64,000 nucleotides of DNA from contig JADGKB010000074.1 of NCBI GenBank assembly GCA_027604185.1, forward strand, positions 1 to 64,000, read 5' to 3'. Positions 10,085 to 20,283 of the stretch are shown here, piece by piece (within the stretch, counting starts at the first letter, position 1; each line of letters starts with the position of its first letter). Origin of the DNA: Boothiomyces macroporosus (lineage: Eukaryota > Chytridiomycota > Chytridiomycetes > Rhizophydiales > Terramycetaceae). The notes under the pieces are model-generated. The model saw nothing but the letters and a program-made list of their open reading frames with translations, was not told where the DNA came from and did no database searches. A program made the translations under genes and the position numbers.

Positions 10085-11521
10085 ATGCACACCAAAGTAA
10101 CAAAAAATGGGAACGAATATCACCTGGATATGGAGTTTACATCAGATGATATACACATAACTCTAAGAACAAAAGACAGCGTGTATAGCGGGATATTCAG
10201 TGCAGACTGTACATTAGTTCTAACTCCAGATATCGACAATTTAACTAGAAAGACTGGGAATTATAAAAAATTCAGTATATTTGTAGAGATGATGGCCAAC
10301 GCAATGGAGAAGGTTATTCGTACTAATTTCAGGTAGTTTTTTACTTACAAGACAAACAAAACAGTGTCTCTGGACATTCTAACTATGGCGGATCTACAGC
10401 AAAAACAAACCGGCGACAAGCTATATCTAGTTGTAACGTATGCGGTTGCGTTTGATAGAGTTCATTACCCTCTGCCGCTTGTAAAGGAACACGACAAAGA
10501 ATACATGCATTTGCAGGAACAATATAACCAGGCAATTGTAGAATTGCAAAAGTTACTTAAAGAAAATGACAAGCTGCGGCATTCGCTAAAGGAAGAAAAA
10601 AGGTTGAACGAAAGACCTAGAGTTCACGACTTGTCTGGAACAAAAGCGGATTTGGCAGAACTAAACAATGAACTAGATTTATTATCTCAATCTAAATGCG
10701 TTCATTCCATAATACAAAATACGCTTCGACAGATAACTGATAAATTAACGAAATACTGTAATGATATTGAAAGGAAAGGAATTCCAATAATAGAAAAAAC
10801 AAGAACTAGAGGAAAAGATAGACAAGCATCACCGCGCATTACCCGCTCTTCGATTGATATAAATAGAACAAGATCTACATCCGCTCCTAAAAAAGTCAGT
10901 ATAGAAAAGAAGGAAATTAAAAGATCCAATTCTACAAACTCACCAAAGTAAATCAAACTCATATTAGAAAATCCTATACCGTTATAAAATCCCAGCCATT
11001 GAAGCCTAAAACTCAGTTTCAAAGGTTCGATCCTACGCAGTATTTCGTGATTAATTTAGATATGTAAGAGAAAGAGAAGCTAGACTCGAGAGATCCAGAA
11101 GTAATAGTAGAATGTCGAGAAACTCTTCTGTGGGATCCATATACAGTCCCAACAAGTCAAATACTTTACCTGCCTCGTATAGCAAACCCAAGCAGCAAGA
11201 CTCTCCGAGGGCAAATAAGCACATGAGATCAACTTCTAATGGAACTCTAAAGTCCTCTGGATACAAACGTAAAACTATCCTAACTTAGAAACAAGATCAA
11301 GCCCAGAATTATCAAAGGAAAGAATCAAAACGATACCGAGGCAGATCCAATTATCAAAAGATTTGCGAAAACGTTCGCCAAAAAGAATTCTACGATCTCC
11401 TTCAAACTCTAGGGATAAATGGCGTCAAGAACTTGAAAATAGAGAAATTGATTCGGACCCGGATTCTATAGATCAACGACTATTAAAACTGGAAGCGATT
11501 TTACATAATTCCTTAATTTAA
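10085..11521 (+). CDS. CCDC61: CCDC61/VFL3 basal-body protein
   Basis: About 445 residues. CCDC61 (VFL3 in algae) is an XRCC4/SAS-6-like protein of centrioles and basal bodies that binds microtubules and orients fibres. The head domain shows DNLTRKTGNYKKFSIFVEMM, VSLDILTMADL and VAFDRVHYPLPL, all family hallmarks. A coiled coil (about 125-180), an Arg/Ser-rich basic region, the conserved RFDPTQYVREREARLER, and a C-terminal SIDQRLLKLEAIL follow. Introns: 10313..10351 (39 nt, built of two abutting GT-AG units), 10948..10967, 11040..11059 (20 nt) and a last 20-nt one after TAC AAA C at about 11270. A further 18-nt GT-AG candidate at 10200..10217 can be kept or removed without breaking the frame. 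The ATG at 10085 gives the expected N-terminal length; 10025 is an in-frame alternative. Confidence 0.88.
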
Positions 11522-11528
11522 TATATCT

Positions 11529-12455
11529 TTATTTCTTTTCAAATATTCTTTTTGTGTACATGCTCATTCCAACAATCATATGCGGCGCTGTCAACACGCT
11601 TAAGCAGATGAAAAAGAGCATGTAGGGATTTGATGCATACGACACTAGCTCCAATATCACAATTATTCCTATAATACTAGCCACGCTAAAGGGTAAAGCG
11701 TTCAATATGTATGAACCCATGTTTAGCCCCAGCTCTTCACATTGCACCTGCATTGATTTCAAAGAATGCCACAATCCATAATACACTGTAAAGCCAAGTA
11801 ACAAGGACTTTTGTAAACTTAAGCTTGCCAAAGATGCTATTCCCAATAATTCCATAAAGTAGTCTGTTCTGTTTAACGATTTGTTGAATGTCAAAACCGA
11901 GGAATAGAGGATATAGATAAAGCTCGTGATCCAAACAAGATACCTACCAGCAGGCTCAGATATGATAGAGTGTAGATCTACTATGCTAGCGAGTATGACT
12001 GCGCTTTCGTTGTAATGAAAAAACACCAGCTGCCCTAAAGCAACAGCACCCCATAATAAATACAATGTGGTCTTTACAGTGGACTCTTCCTTTAGAGTCC
12101 AATAATACAATTGACTCTGTCCAAAATGATAAATTGAAATCAAAATGAAGAATATTAGACATTGAATTGGGATAATTGTCCACAGAATGCTATAAGCCAA
12201 CATAATTCCAAGGTATAATCCAAGAAACTCTTTCCAAAACTTGTAATTCTTGTATTTCTCTTTTTGGAATATGGTTGAAGCCTTTTCTGGTAACGGTGAG
12301 CCGTGTAGGAATGCAATATGATCCAATGCACCGTGTGGAAGACCAATAATCACCATGCAACCGATAAATAATGGTTCATCGATATTGGGTAAAGGTATAA
12401 ATGATACTAGTAGAGTCAATAGTATCACCAAGTGATTGATTGTTTTGAATTCCAT
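11529..12455 (-). CDS. blh: Brp/Blh-family beta-carotene 15,15'-dioxygenase
   Basis: A 308-residue intronless multi-pass membrane protein of the Brp/Blh family, which cleaves beta-carotene to two retinal molecules, classically for microbial rhodopsins. All family histidine motifs are present: GLPHGALDH (His41, His46), IYHFGQSQ (His110), VYYGLWHSLKS (His230) and LTAPHMIVG (His292). The length and the seven or so hydrophobic segments fit. The ATG at 12455 is used; the frame is open 21 bp further up but without ATG. It lies tail to tail with CCDC61, 7 bp between stops. The family is mainly bacterial and archaeal, so a flagellated eukaryote with it suggests gene transfer and a retinal-based light sensor elsewhere in the genome (inference). 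Confidence 0.9.
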   Translation of the reverse strand: MEFKTINHLVILLTLLVSFIPLPNIDEPLFIGCMVIIGLPHGALDHIAFLHGSPLPEKASTIFQKEKYKNYKFWKEFLGLYLGIMLAYSILWTIIPIQCLIFFILISIYHFGQSQLYYWTLKEESTVKTTLYLLWGAVALGQLVFFHYNESAVILASIVDLHSIISEPAGRYLVWITSFIYILYSSVLTFNKSLNRTDYFMELLGIASLASLSLQKSLLLGFTVYYGLWHSLKSMQVQCEELGLNMGSYILNALPFSVASIIGIIVILELVSYASNPYMLFFICLSVLTAPHMIVGMSMYTKRIFEKK

Positions 12456-12814
12456 GGGAAATGGACAAACAAGCAATGGAGATATCTAAAGATTACAAAC
12501 AATATCGAGTCATTGTTTAGTTTACACTCGTATTTATCCTGACTCTTCATGGGAGTACAGTGGAATTACTGAGGATTAAATTGTAATTTTTATGATATGC
12601 TCACATGGCAAATTAGACTATTCCAACCAAATCGCCATCAAAAAACCAAACACAAAGAGGGAAATCCAGCCGAATAGATCGACCCAGTAGAAACGCGAAT
12701 CAAGTAATGATGGTAATCTAAAAGTAGCAGTTTGATTGCAGATTCAGTAACAATCAATTGAGTGTGGCTTATAAGACAAAGATTCGCGACTCAAAAAACC
12801 TCTCGAATCTCAAA
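12456..12814. other. Divergent promoter region (Blh / cofilin)
   Basis: 359 bp between the two divergent start codons. It contains a short minus-strand frame, about 12618-12740, that would encode a hydrophobic tail (DLFGWISLFVFGFLMAIWL), but it has no ATG or clear upstream exon, so I do not call a gene. Confidence 0.4.
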
Positions 12815-13327
12815 ATGGTAAAATTGATACTGATAGTAGTCAAGTGGTGTTGCCGTGCAAGACGCTGCAGTAGAAGCGTTCCAAGATCTCAAACTTAAAA
12901 AAGCATATCGCTTCATTGTATTCAAAATGTCTGACGATTTCACTTCCATTGGAGTCTGTAACAAAGTAGAAAAAGGCACCTATGATGATTTCCTCGCATT
13001 ATTGCCAAAGGATGGATGTCGTTATGCAGTATACGATTTTGAATATAATACTGGAGATGGTCCACGTAACAAATTGTTATTTTATACCTGGTGCGTATTG
13101 TTAATCGTAGGTCTCCTGATAGCGCAAAGATCAAGCAAAAGATGTTGTACGCATCTTCAAAGGATGGCTTGAGAAAGAAATTGGATGGAGTCTATACTGA
13201 AATTCAATGTACTGATCCATCTGAAGTCAGCTATGAAGCTGTACTTGACAAGGTAACCGCATCTTCATCTGTAGGTAAACAGAATGACCAGTTAAATCGT
13301 TTTCCTTTTTTATTGTCGGGAATATAG
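12815..13327 (+). CDS. Cofilin/ADF actin-depolymerising factor
   Basis: About 156 residues. Cofilin severs and depolymerises actin filaments. The start codon is followed at once by a 22-nt intron (12818..12839), so exon 1 is just ATG, as in many cofilin genes; the product then begins [16 protein letters not shown] second 20-nt intron falls inside the Trp codon of [20 protein letters not shown]. Family features: [18 protein letters not shown], the actin-binding [19 protein letters not shown] and the terminal YEAVLDKV. The 3' end is uncertain: the frame runs to 13327 past the usual end, and a further 21-nt intron near 13270 could shorten the tail to about 149 residues in all. The region 13328-13622 behind it holds nothing I can identify. 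Confidence 0.9.
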
Positions 13328-13622
13328 TATTTCGCTTTTTACCAGGGTTTAAAGTGTTTACCATCTGTTGCATTTCGTTTTAGAATGGTCTACAGGCGTG
13401 TAGCTGTCTGTTGAGTCTAGCGGATTATGGGAATTCTTGCAGACATTTGTCGAATGAATTCGCGAAAGTGATATTACACTCCCAAATTGAGCTCAATTAA
13501 GCGGCTAATGGATGTGAGCAAATACTCCTACAAATCTGGGCTTAGCTAATTGAAGCGGTGGAGGAATTGCGTTTTTAAAGGCGATTTGTTAATACATGTA
13601 AAAATGTGCCAATGCAATATAT

Positions 13623-14528
13623 TTATAAACTTGCCAATTGTGCATTGAGTGTTACGGATCCAGCCGGGCAACAGAAAGATCTTTGAAGGGTAATAATTCC
13701 AAGTTGAAGGTTGTTGATTTGATCTTGCTTGGCATTACCAGTGCTGATGGCAGTTCCATGGTCGATTGCGAATTGTCTTGCAAAATCTGACTGAGCAGGA
13801 GGGCAATCACATGGAATTCGAACTCCAGCTTTCACCTGAGATAATCTATCGCCATTTGGGTTTTTGATACAGACTGGATCTTGCAATCCAGGAGAAGCAC
13901 CCAAGTTTGGAGCAAATTGAGCTCTGGAAGCATCTGGAGAGCTTGATGGTGCAAGCGGTGCTGGACACACACGCTTGGCTCTGAACACAGCACCTGGATC
14001 TTGTCCGTTACTGGATTGAGCAGGTGGATTTGGAGCTGGAGCTGGGTTGTTCGCTGGTGGAGCTGGAGCTGGAGCTGGAGCAGCTTGGCCATTTTGAACA
14101 GCTGTCAATTGTGCATTCAAAGTAACGGATCCAGCCGGGCAGCAGAACGATCTTTGAAGGGTAATAATTCCAAGTTGAAGGTTGTTGATTTGATCTTGCT
14201 TGGCATTACCAGTGCTGATGGCAGTTCCATGGTCGATTGCAAATTGTCTTGCAAAATCTGACTGAGCAGGAGGGCAATCACATGGAATTCGAACTCCAGC
14301 TTTCACCTGAGATAATCTATCGCCATTTGGGTTTTTGATACAGACTGGATCTTGCAATCCAGGAGAAGCACCCAAGTTTGGAGCAAATTGAGCTCTGGAA
14401 GCATCTGGAGAACTTGATGGTGCAAGCGGTGCTGGACAGACACGCTTGGCTCTGAATACTGCCCCAGGGTCTGAACTAGCTGGAAGTGCAATAGTAGCTG
14501 CTAATAATGTGCAAATGATTGTATACAT
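13623..14528 (-). CDS. Secreted two-repeat cysteine-rich protein
   Basis: A 301-residue intronless secreted protein of unknown family. A signal peptide (about 1-17) is followed by two copies of one roughly 120-residue unit joined by a Pro/Ala linker (PAPAPAPPANNPAPAPNPP). Each unit holds VCPAPLAPSS, DPVCIKNPNGDRLSQ, VRIPCDCPP and SFCCPAGSVTLNAQL, giving six cysteines that probably form disulfides. Apart from the last residues the units are identical in amino-acid sequence. The ATG at 14528 follows a TATA box by about 31 bp. High expression and an extracellular role are inferred from the promoter and signal peptide; no enzyme motif is seen. Confidence 0.8.
   Translation of the reverse strand: MYTIICTLLAATIALPASSDPGAVFRAKRVCPAPLAPSSSPDASRAQFAPNLGASPGLQDPVCIKNPNGDRLSQVKAGVRIPCDCPPAQSDFARQFAIDHGTAISTGNAKQDQINNLQLGIITLQRSFCCPAGSVTLNAQLTAVQNGQAAPAPAPAPPANNPAPAPNPPAQSSNGQDPGAVFRAKRVCPAPLAPSSSPDASRAQFAPNLGASPGLQDPVCIKNPNGDRLSQVKAGVRIPCDCPPAQSDFARQFAIDHGTAISTGNAKQDQINNLQLGIITLQRSFCCPAGSVTLNAQLASL
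13633..13999 (-). repeat. Direct repeat copy 2 within the secreted protein gene
   Basis: About 367 bp encoding the C-terminal unit. It is nearly the same as 14107-14474; across the central ~290 bp I count only about four base differences, and most mismatches lie at the two ends. Confidence 0.8.
14107..14474 (-). repeat. Direct repeat copy 1 within the secreted protein gene
   Basis: The N-terminal unit of the same gene. The near identity at silent sites points to a very recent tandem duplication or ongoing gene conversion. Confidence 0.8.
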
Positions 14529-14558
14529 ATTGGTTATTGGGTTTGCTCACTGGACTAC

Positions 14559-14565
14559 ATTTATA
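14559..14565 (-). promoter_or_regulatory. TATA box of the two-repeat secreted protein
   Basis: TATAAAT on the minus strand, 31-37 bp before the ATG at 14528. The rest of the 748-bp spacer 14529-15276 shows no convincing gene: a 33-codon frame at 14890 (MFSSALGWAIIGTYCG) and a minus-strand hydrophobic frame at 15019-15273 are noted but unsupported. Confidence 0.45.
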
Positions 14566-15276
14566 CTTTTGAAACTCACTGGCTCCAAGCTTGGCTCTGT
14601 TCAAGCCGTTTCATTGCAAAATTGAAATTCGTTGAGAACCCAAAAACCAAGAAAGATAAAGCTGCAAATCAATTTGGAACGGTACAATGGCTAGATTTGC
14701 CCATTATCATTTTTTAGTTTGGGTTTGTTCCATCGGAAGAGATTCTAATCACAGTGGCAGTGGAATAGATCCCACGATTTTTAAAGAGGCTCTTTCCCAT
14801 CATCCCGCAATCGTTTAAAACGGTAAGTTCAACAATGAAAACCGAGTGGCTCTATTCTGCTTTTTGATTCTTGTTTTGGAATTTCGTCATGTTCTCATCT
14901 GCACTTGGTTGGGCCATAATTGGCACTTACTGTGGATCACGAGTGAATAAAGTTCTTTTGGCTCCTTATCATAGTGATGAAAGCTAGCTGATCTTATCTT
15001 GCTTGGCTGACCTGAGCTTTAGTCATTGTAATAAAGACCAATTGAGTTGCACATCCAAACAGGCACTATGAGTGGATGAATCAAGTACCAAATATCTTGG
15101 ATTGAATGCAATATCTTTGGAACATAGATCATAATTACAGCTATTATGCTTGAAAAAGAAAAGCTCCAAGCCCTTTGATTCAACATGATAGATACGACTA
15201 TAGAGTTCCCAACCATCACATTCGTAGGGCTACTAACACTTTTTCGAATTAGTATTGACGACAAATGATTCAAACA

Positions 15277-16164
15277 TTATATTTTTCTAAAACAAAACGC
15301 ACTGTACAATCCAGAAGCTTCCCATTGATCAATAGGTATTTTCCCGTCTGCATCAAATATATTCATTCGCTTCATCAGATCAAGTGAGTATTCATAGTTT
15401 TCATAAAAGAACTTGTGGAAAGGCTCCAACAAAACTAATTCCAGCCCATACTCTTTCGCAATACTATTTAAGAAGGCATTTACCTAATTAGAATTGGCTG
15501 TGGAATGAGATACTCTGGACAATCATCAATTGCATCCAATAGCTCAAACCAATATCGAAGTCCGAATGGCGGATCCAACTTTTCTTGTTCAAATCGTATT
15601 TTGTAAACAGAGTTTCCAAACTCCAAACCATGCTCTCTTAACTTTTGGACGATAATGATAGAGTTTGGAATTGTTCCTAAAAAGTATCCACCGCTCCTCA
15701 TCCCATTAGAAATGATTCTAATCGATTGGCGGACTCTTTCTTCACTGCTAAATGCGTAATGGAAAGCAAATTGAATAGACACAATATCAAATACCCATCC
15801 TTTGATTTCAGCTTCCAATCTTTCGGAAAAACAATCCAACGCTTTAAATGTTGCTTTGAACGGCATTCGTCCTTTTTGGTATCGCTCCTCTGCTTGCTGG
15901 ACAGACACATCCGCAATATCCATAGCTACCAATTCCCTTATCCTTGCCTGCTTCCATTTGAGTAAATCCCCTCCTTTTCCACATGCAATCTCAAGGACAG
16001 TATATCCAGGCCGACTAAATTTTGAAATCAGCAACGATTTGATAAACTACATAAGTAACGATTACATTATTTAAACTTTTCATTTGGAATATCGGTGATT
16101 GCTTGCGATGCTCTGTTCCGAGCTCTGGTCGTTGGTTGTAATGTTTAGCGACAGTGTTGTCCAT
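15277..16164 (-). CDS. mRNA cap (guanine-N7) methyltransferase
   Basis: Three exons (16164..16066, 16046..15484, 15463..15277; introns of 19 and 20 nt) give 282 residues. The enzyme transfers methyl from SAM to the cap guanine of nuclear mRNA. Features: the N-terminal VAKHYN, SPIFQMKSLNNFIKSLLI, the SAM-binding VLEIACGKGGDLLKW, DIADVSVQQAEERY, FDIVSIQFAFHYAFSSEE, a C-terminal LVLLEPFHKFFYEN and a final GLYSAFCFRK. Both splice sites restore conserved family segments. It is shorter than metazoan RNMT because it lacks a long N-terminal tail. Confidence 0.92.
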
Positions 16165-16319
16165 TTAGATTTTTTGGAAAAAACTGTGACCAGGCAAGCA
16201 AGGATTAAATGGTAGCCATATAAGGAGAGACCGGTGCTTGACGTGTGCCTTGATAATAAAGAATCAGTTGATTGATACCGCAAGAGTTGTAATGAAGATT
16301 CAAACTAAAAATTATATAT

Positions 16320-17573
16320 TTAAGGATCAATGTGGATAATCATTACAGTTGCGTCATCGTACCTCTGCACATTCATTGTGAATAGTTCATCCATTGAATC
16401 GCCTTCCCTATCCACAAGCACTTCACATAATTGACCCAGCGCATCAAACACCCCATCATTCATGTCGGAATCGGACCCGATGGTTATGTTTTGTTCCATG
16501 TAATCTGTGATTTTTCGAAGCACAGTACGATTTTGCACGTCCACGCCATTTGCATGCAAGTGGTCCCATAGTCCATCAGTAGCTACTACCAATATATGTT
16601 CAGTTGGATCAAGCTTAATAAATGTAAGGTCTGGCTTTGAAGTTAGAACTGGCGGGCTGATTTTGAATAGTAAGTCGCCCATAGTCCCTGTGAGGTTGAG
16701 TGTTCGTCTGTGAGAGCATCCAACTTGCCTAATTTCATCGCATATCGGTCTAAATAGCCTAGAATAGCATAACTCGGCATACAGCTTTCCATTTCTGATT
16801 TCCGGTGGTTCAACGTTAATATTCAAGAAGGTAGTCCCAGACATGTCTAAAAATTTACCTCCATTTCGATGGATATCATGAACTTTTTCAGGATGCATCA
16901 TATTATGGTCCATTGAAGAAAAGCATTGAACCCACTCCTGATGCTCCAGAGACGGTTTTGCAACAACGGTACGGCTATCGCCCACATTGCAGTTGAGTAT
17001 CCAACCGCGCTGAATAATATTAACCACCATTGTGCACCCATCATCCATTGGCTTTTTCTGTCTGATTTGTCCACCAGCCAGCCATTCCTGGTATTCTTTA
17101 ATTTTCATGTTTGTATATTCCCTATCCAACTTTTCAAACAAATTGCAAATCAGCTCTGAAATAACCTGCTGGTGTTTGCTATCGGAAAAATCGTACATTC
17201 GCTCATTCAAAATTTGAATTAGGCCAGTAGCAATTCCAGAAGTGAAATATCGAGCTGCTTCATGTCCGGCATGTCCATCAGCCATAATAAATATCTGGTC
17301 GCTGTGTTTGGAAATGTAGTCGCTTAACGGGGTGTCGTCCGTTGGAAAATAAAAGTCTTCGCAATAGTCGTGTAAAGCAACTTTCTGCCTAATTGGATAG
17401 CCCGCATACTTGTAGCCCTTCTGCTGTCTGCATTGCCAAGTAACTCTGTAGGGCATCTCCTCCAGCAATGTTAAATCGTCGTTGGACATTTCCCTAACTT
17501 CTGTATGGTCAATCATTAAACAATCACTAAGCGGTAACAATTGAGGTGAAAGTGGTTGAATCTGAACGCCCAT
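16320..17573 (-). CDS. PP2C-family (PPM) protein phosphatase
   Basis: About 417 residues from the first ATG at 17573; the frame is open a little further upstream without ATG. PP2C phosphatases are metal-dependent Ser/Thr phosphatases. Motifs in order: IFIMADGHAGHEAARYF (the usual DGHGG is DGHAG), DDGCTMVV, NCNVGDSRTVVA, SSMDHNMMHPEK, LVVATDGLWDHL and the terminal RYDDATVMIIHI. The metal-binding aspartates (in ADGHAG, ATDGLWD and YDDAT) are kept, so activity is expected. A roughly 40-residue insert separates the GTM and LFKISPP parts. The substrate is unknown. Confidence 0.88.
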   Translation of the reverse strand: MGVQIQPLSPQLLPLSDCLMIDHTEVREMSNDDLTLLEEMPYRVTWQCRQQKGYKYAGYPIRQKVALHDYCEDFYFPTDDTPLSDYISKHSDQIFIMADGHAGHEAARYFTSGIATGLIQILNERMYDFSDSKHQQVISELICNLFEKLDREYTNMKIKEYQEWLAGGQIRQKKPMDDGCTMVVNIIQRGWILNCNVGDSRTVVAKPSLEHQEWVQCFSSMDHNMMHPEKVHDIHRNGGKFLDMSGTTFLNINVEPPEIRNGKLYAELCYSRLFRPICDEIRQVGCSHRRTLNLTGTMGDLLFKISPPVLTSKPDLTFIKLDPTEHILVVATDGLWDHLHANGVDVQNRTVLRKITDYMEQNITIGSDSDMNDGVFDALGQLCEVLVDREGDSMDELFTMNVQRYDDATVMIIHIDP

Positions 17574-17797
17574 TAAACAGAAACAAGCAGTTGTTGTCAA
17601 TTTGAAGGGTGAGGCGTACTTTGCCACTTTTCAGAAACAAAACGGCAGAGATGCAACAAAATCATGCGAGACCCAGGTTTAAATCTCAAACAATCTGCGC
17701 ACAGATAAAACATTTTATTGTATCATATTCATACTTAATTCTCTTAATTTTTTCTTTAGTTCTCCGATTTGTTTGCCGCTTGACTTTGCCCCAGCAA

Positions 17798-18543
17798 TCA
17801 TCTAAATGAGTCAATCAATACCTGCTCCTCCAATGCCTTCGCTCTCAAAACTTGTCTCTTTAGTTTGATTTTTAGTATTACTGGGTCATCGGTATCCGCT
17901 TCACCTTCCTGCAAATCTTTGAGTTTCTGTCTTAGTACTTTGTTTTCATCTGCTAGTAGCTGGTATACTTTAGAATCCTTTAGATCTGTATTGCGTTCTA
18001 CTTCCGCGAGTAAGCTTTGTTTAGATGCCAGTGATTCTTCAAGTTGAGCGATTACTTGCTCTTGTTTTGTAATCACTTGCTTATATTTTTGGCTTTCTTG
18101 AACGGCTTTCTGGAGAGATAGCACAAGGCTTTGCTGGGCAGTGTGTGCTTGCCGTAGATTAACATAATCTTTGTGATTAATTTTCAGCTTGGTTAATCGC
18201 ATCTTGCCTTTTTATTCTGCTCTTCCAGCTCTTGAATCTTGTCTTGATACGCAGCAACCTTTTGCAAGGACTGCTCCAATTTTCCTGATAATAGAGCATA
18301 CCTACGTTGAAGTTCTGCGGGCGGTATGATATCAATATCAAATGTATTTATTAGCCGCGAGGTTTTCAAGTCACTCTCTTCTAGTTTATCTTTAAGACTT
18401 GAAATTTCAGTTTCGTATTGTTGATTTTGTTGTCGCAAAGCTATGCAATCTTGACCCAACTTTTGAATTGCGGCCTGTCTTTGGTCTAGTTCCACTAGTA
18501 ATCTGTCAACCAGTTGTTGTCGTTGCTCAGCGTCCTTTTCCAT
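17798..18543 (-). CDS. CCDC33-like coiled-coil protein
   Basis: About 241 residues, nearly all coiled coil. The two open frames join by a 20-nt intron with a GC donor (gcaagatgcgattaaccaag, near 18186-18205), which links EEQNKK to LKINHKDYVNLR without a frame shift. The downstream half (DYVNLRQAH, QEQVIAQLEESLASK, SKVYQLLADENKVLRQKL) matches the arrangement of the C-terminal coiled coil of CCDC33, a protein linked to cilia and sperm; the C2 domains of animal CCDC33 are absent. FDIDIIPPAELQRRYALL is a distinctive mid-protein segment. Identity rests on pattern memory only. Confidence 0.55.
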
Positions 18544-18672
18544 TTACGTGTCAACTTGAACTCGAGCAAATTCTACTTACACGGAAGGTTCAATAACAAC
18601 TTATGTTAACCATTGATTTTATCTTTTATTACTTTCAAGTCATACACCCAGTGAATGCAATAAAAAACTTTA

Positions 18673-20019
<1,347 letters not shown>

Positions 20020-20283
20020 TTTTGGCAAAAAAAATGTTTCCGTTAATCCAAACATCCCTCTACTAATCGGATATCACTCAACTATCTTCCATATTCCCAA
20101 AAATAATAATCAAAATAAATCCGCCTCCTTTATCGAGCGATTAGAGTGTACTTGTCTGGTAGTTGCACCAGCCATTTGGAAATTAATTCAAAATGGACAT
20201 ATTCCTGCATAGAGTACCAGTTCTCGGACATTCATTTTTCCACTTGATGTGAGTCACTCTAATTCTCCCACTTTTCAAAAAAA

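Noticed and set aside
10200..10217. 18-nt GT-AG candidate intron in CCDC61
   Set aside because: It has no TAAC/TAAT-like motif and removal or retention both keep the frame, so it was left as coding and only mentioned.
14890..14991. 33-codon plus-strand microprotein candidate starting MFSSALGWAIIG
   Set aside because: A single short hydrophobic frame cannot be told from chance without conservation data.
15019..15273. Minus-strand hydrophobic open frame of about 84 codons after the cap methyltransferase gene
   Set aside because: No ATG at its beginning, overlaps into the methyltransferase end, and no recognised similarity; the first ATG leaves only about 66 residues.
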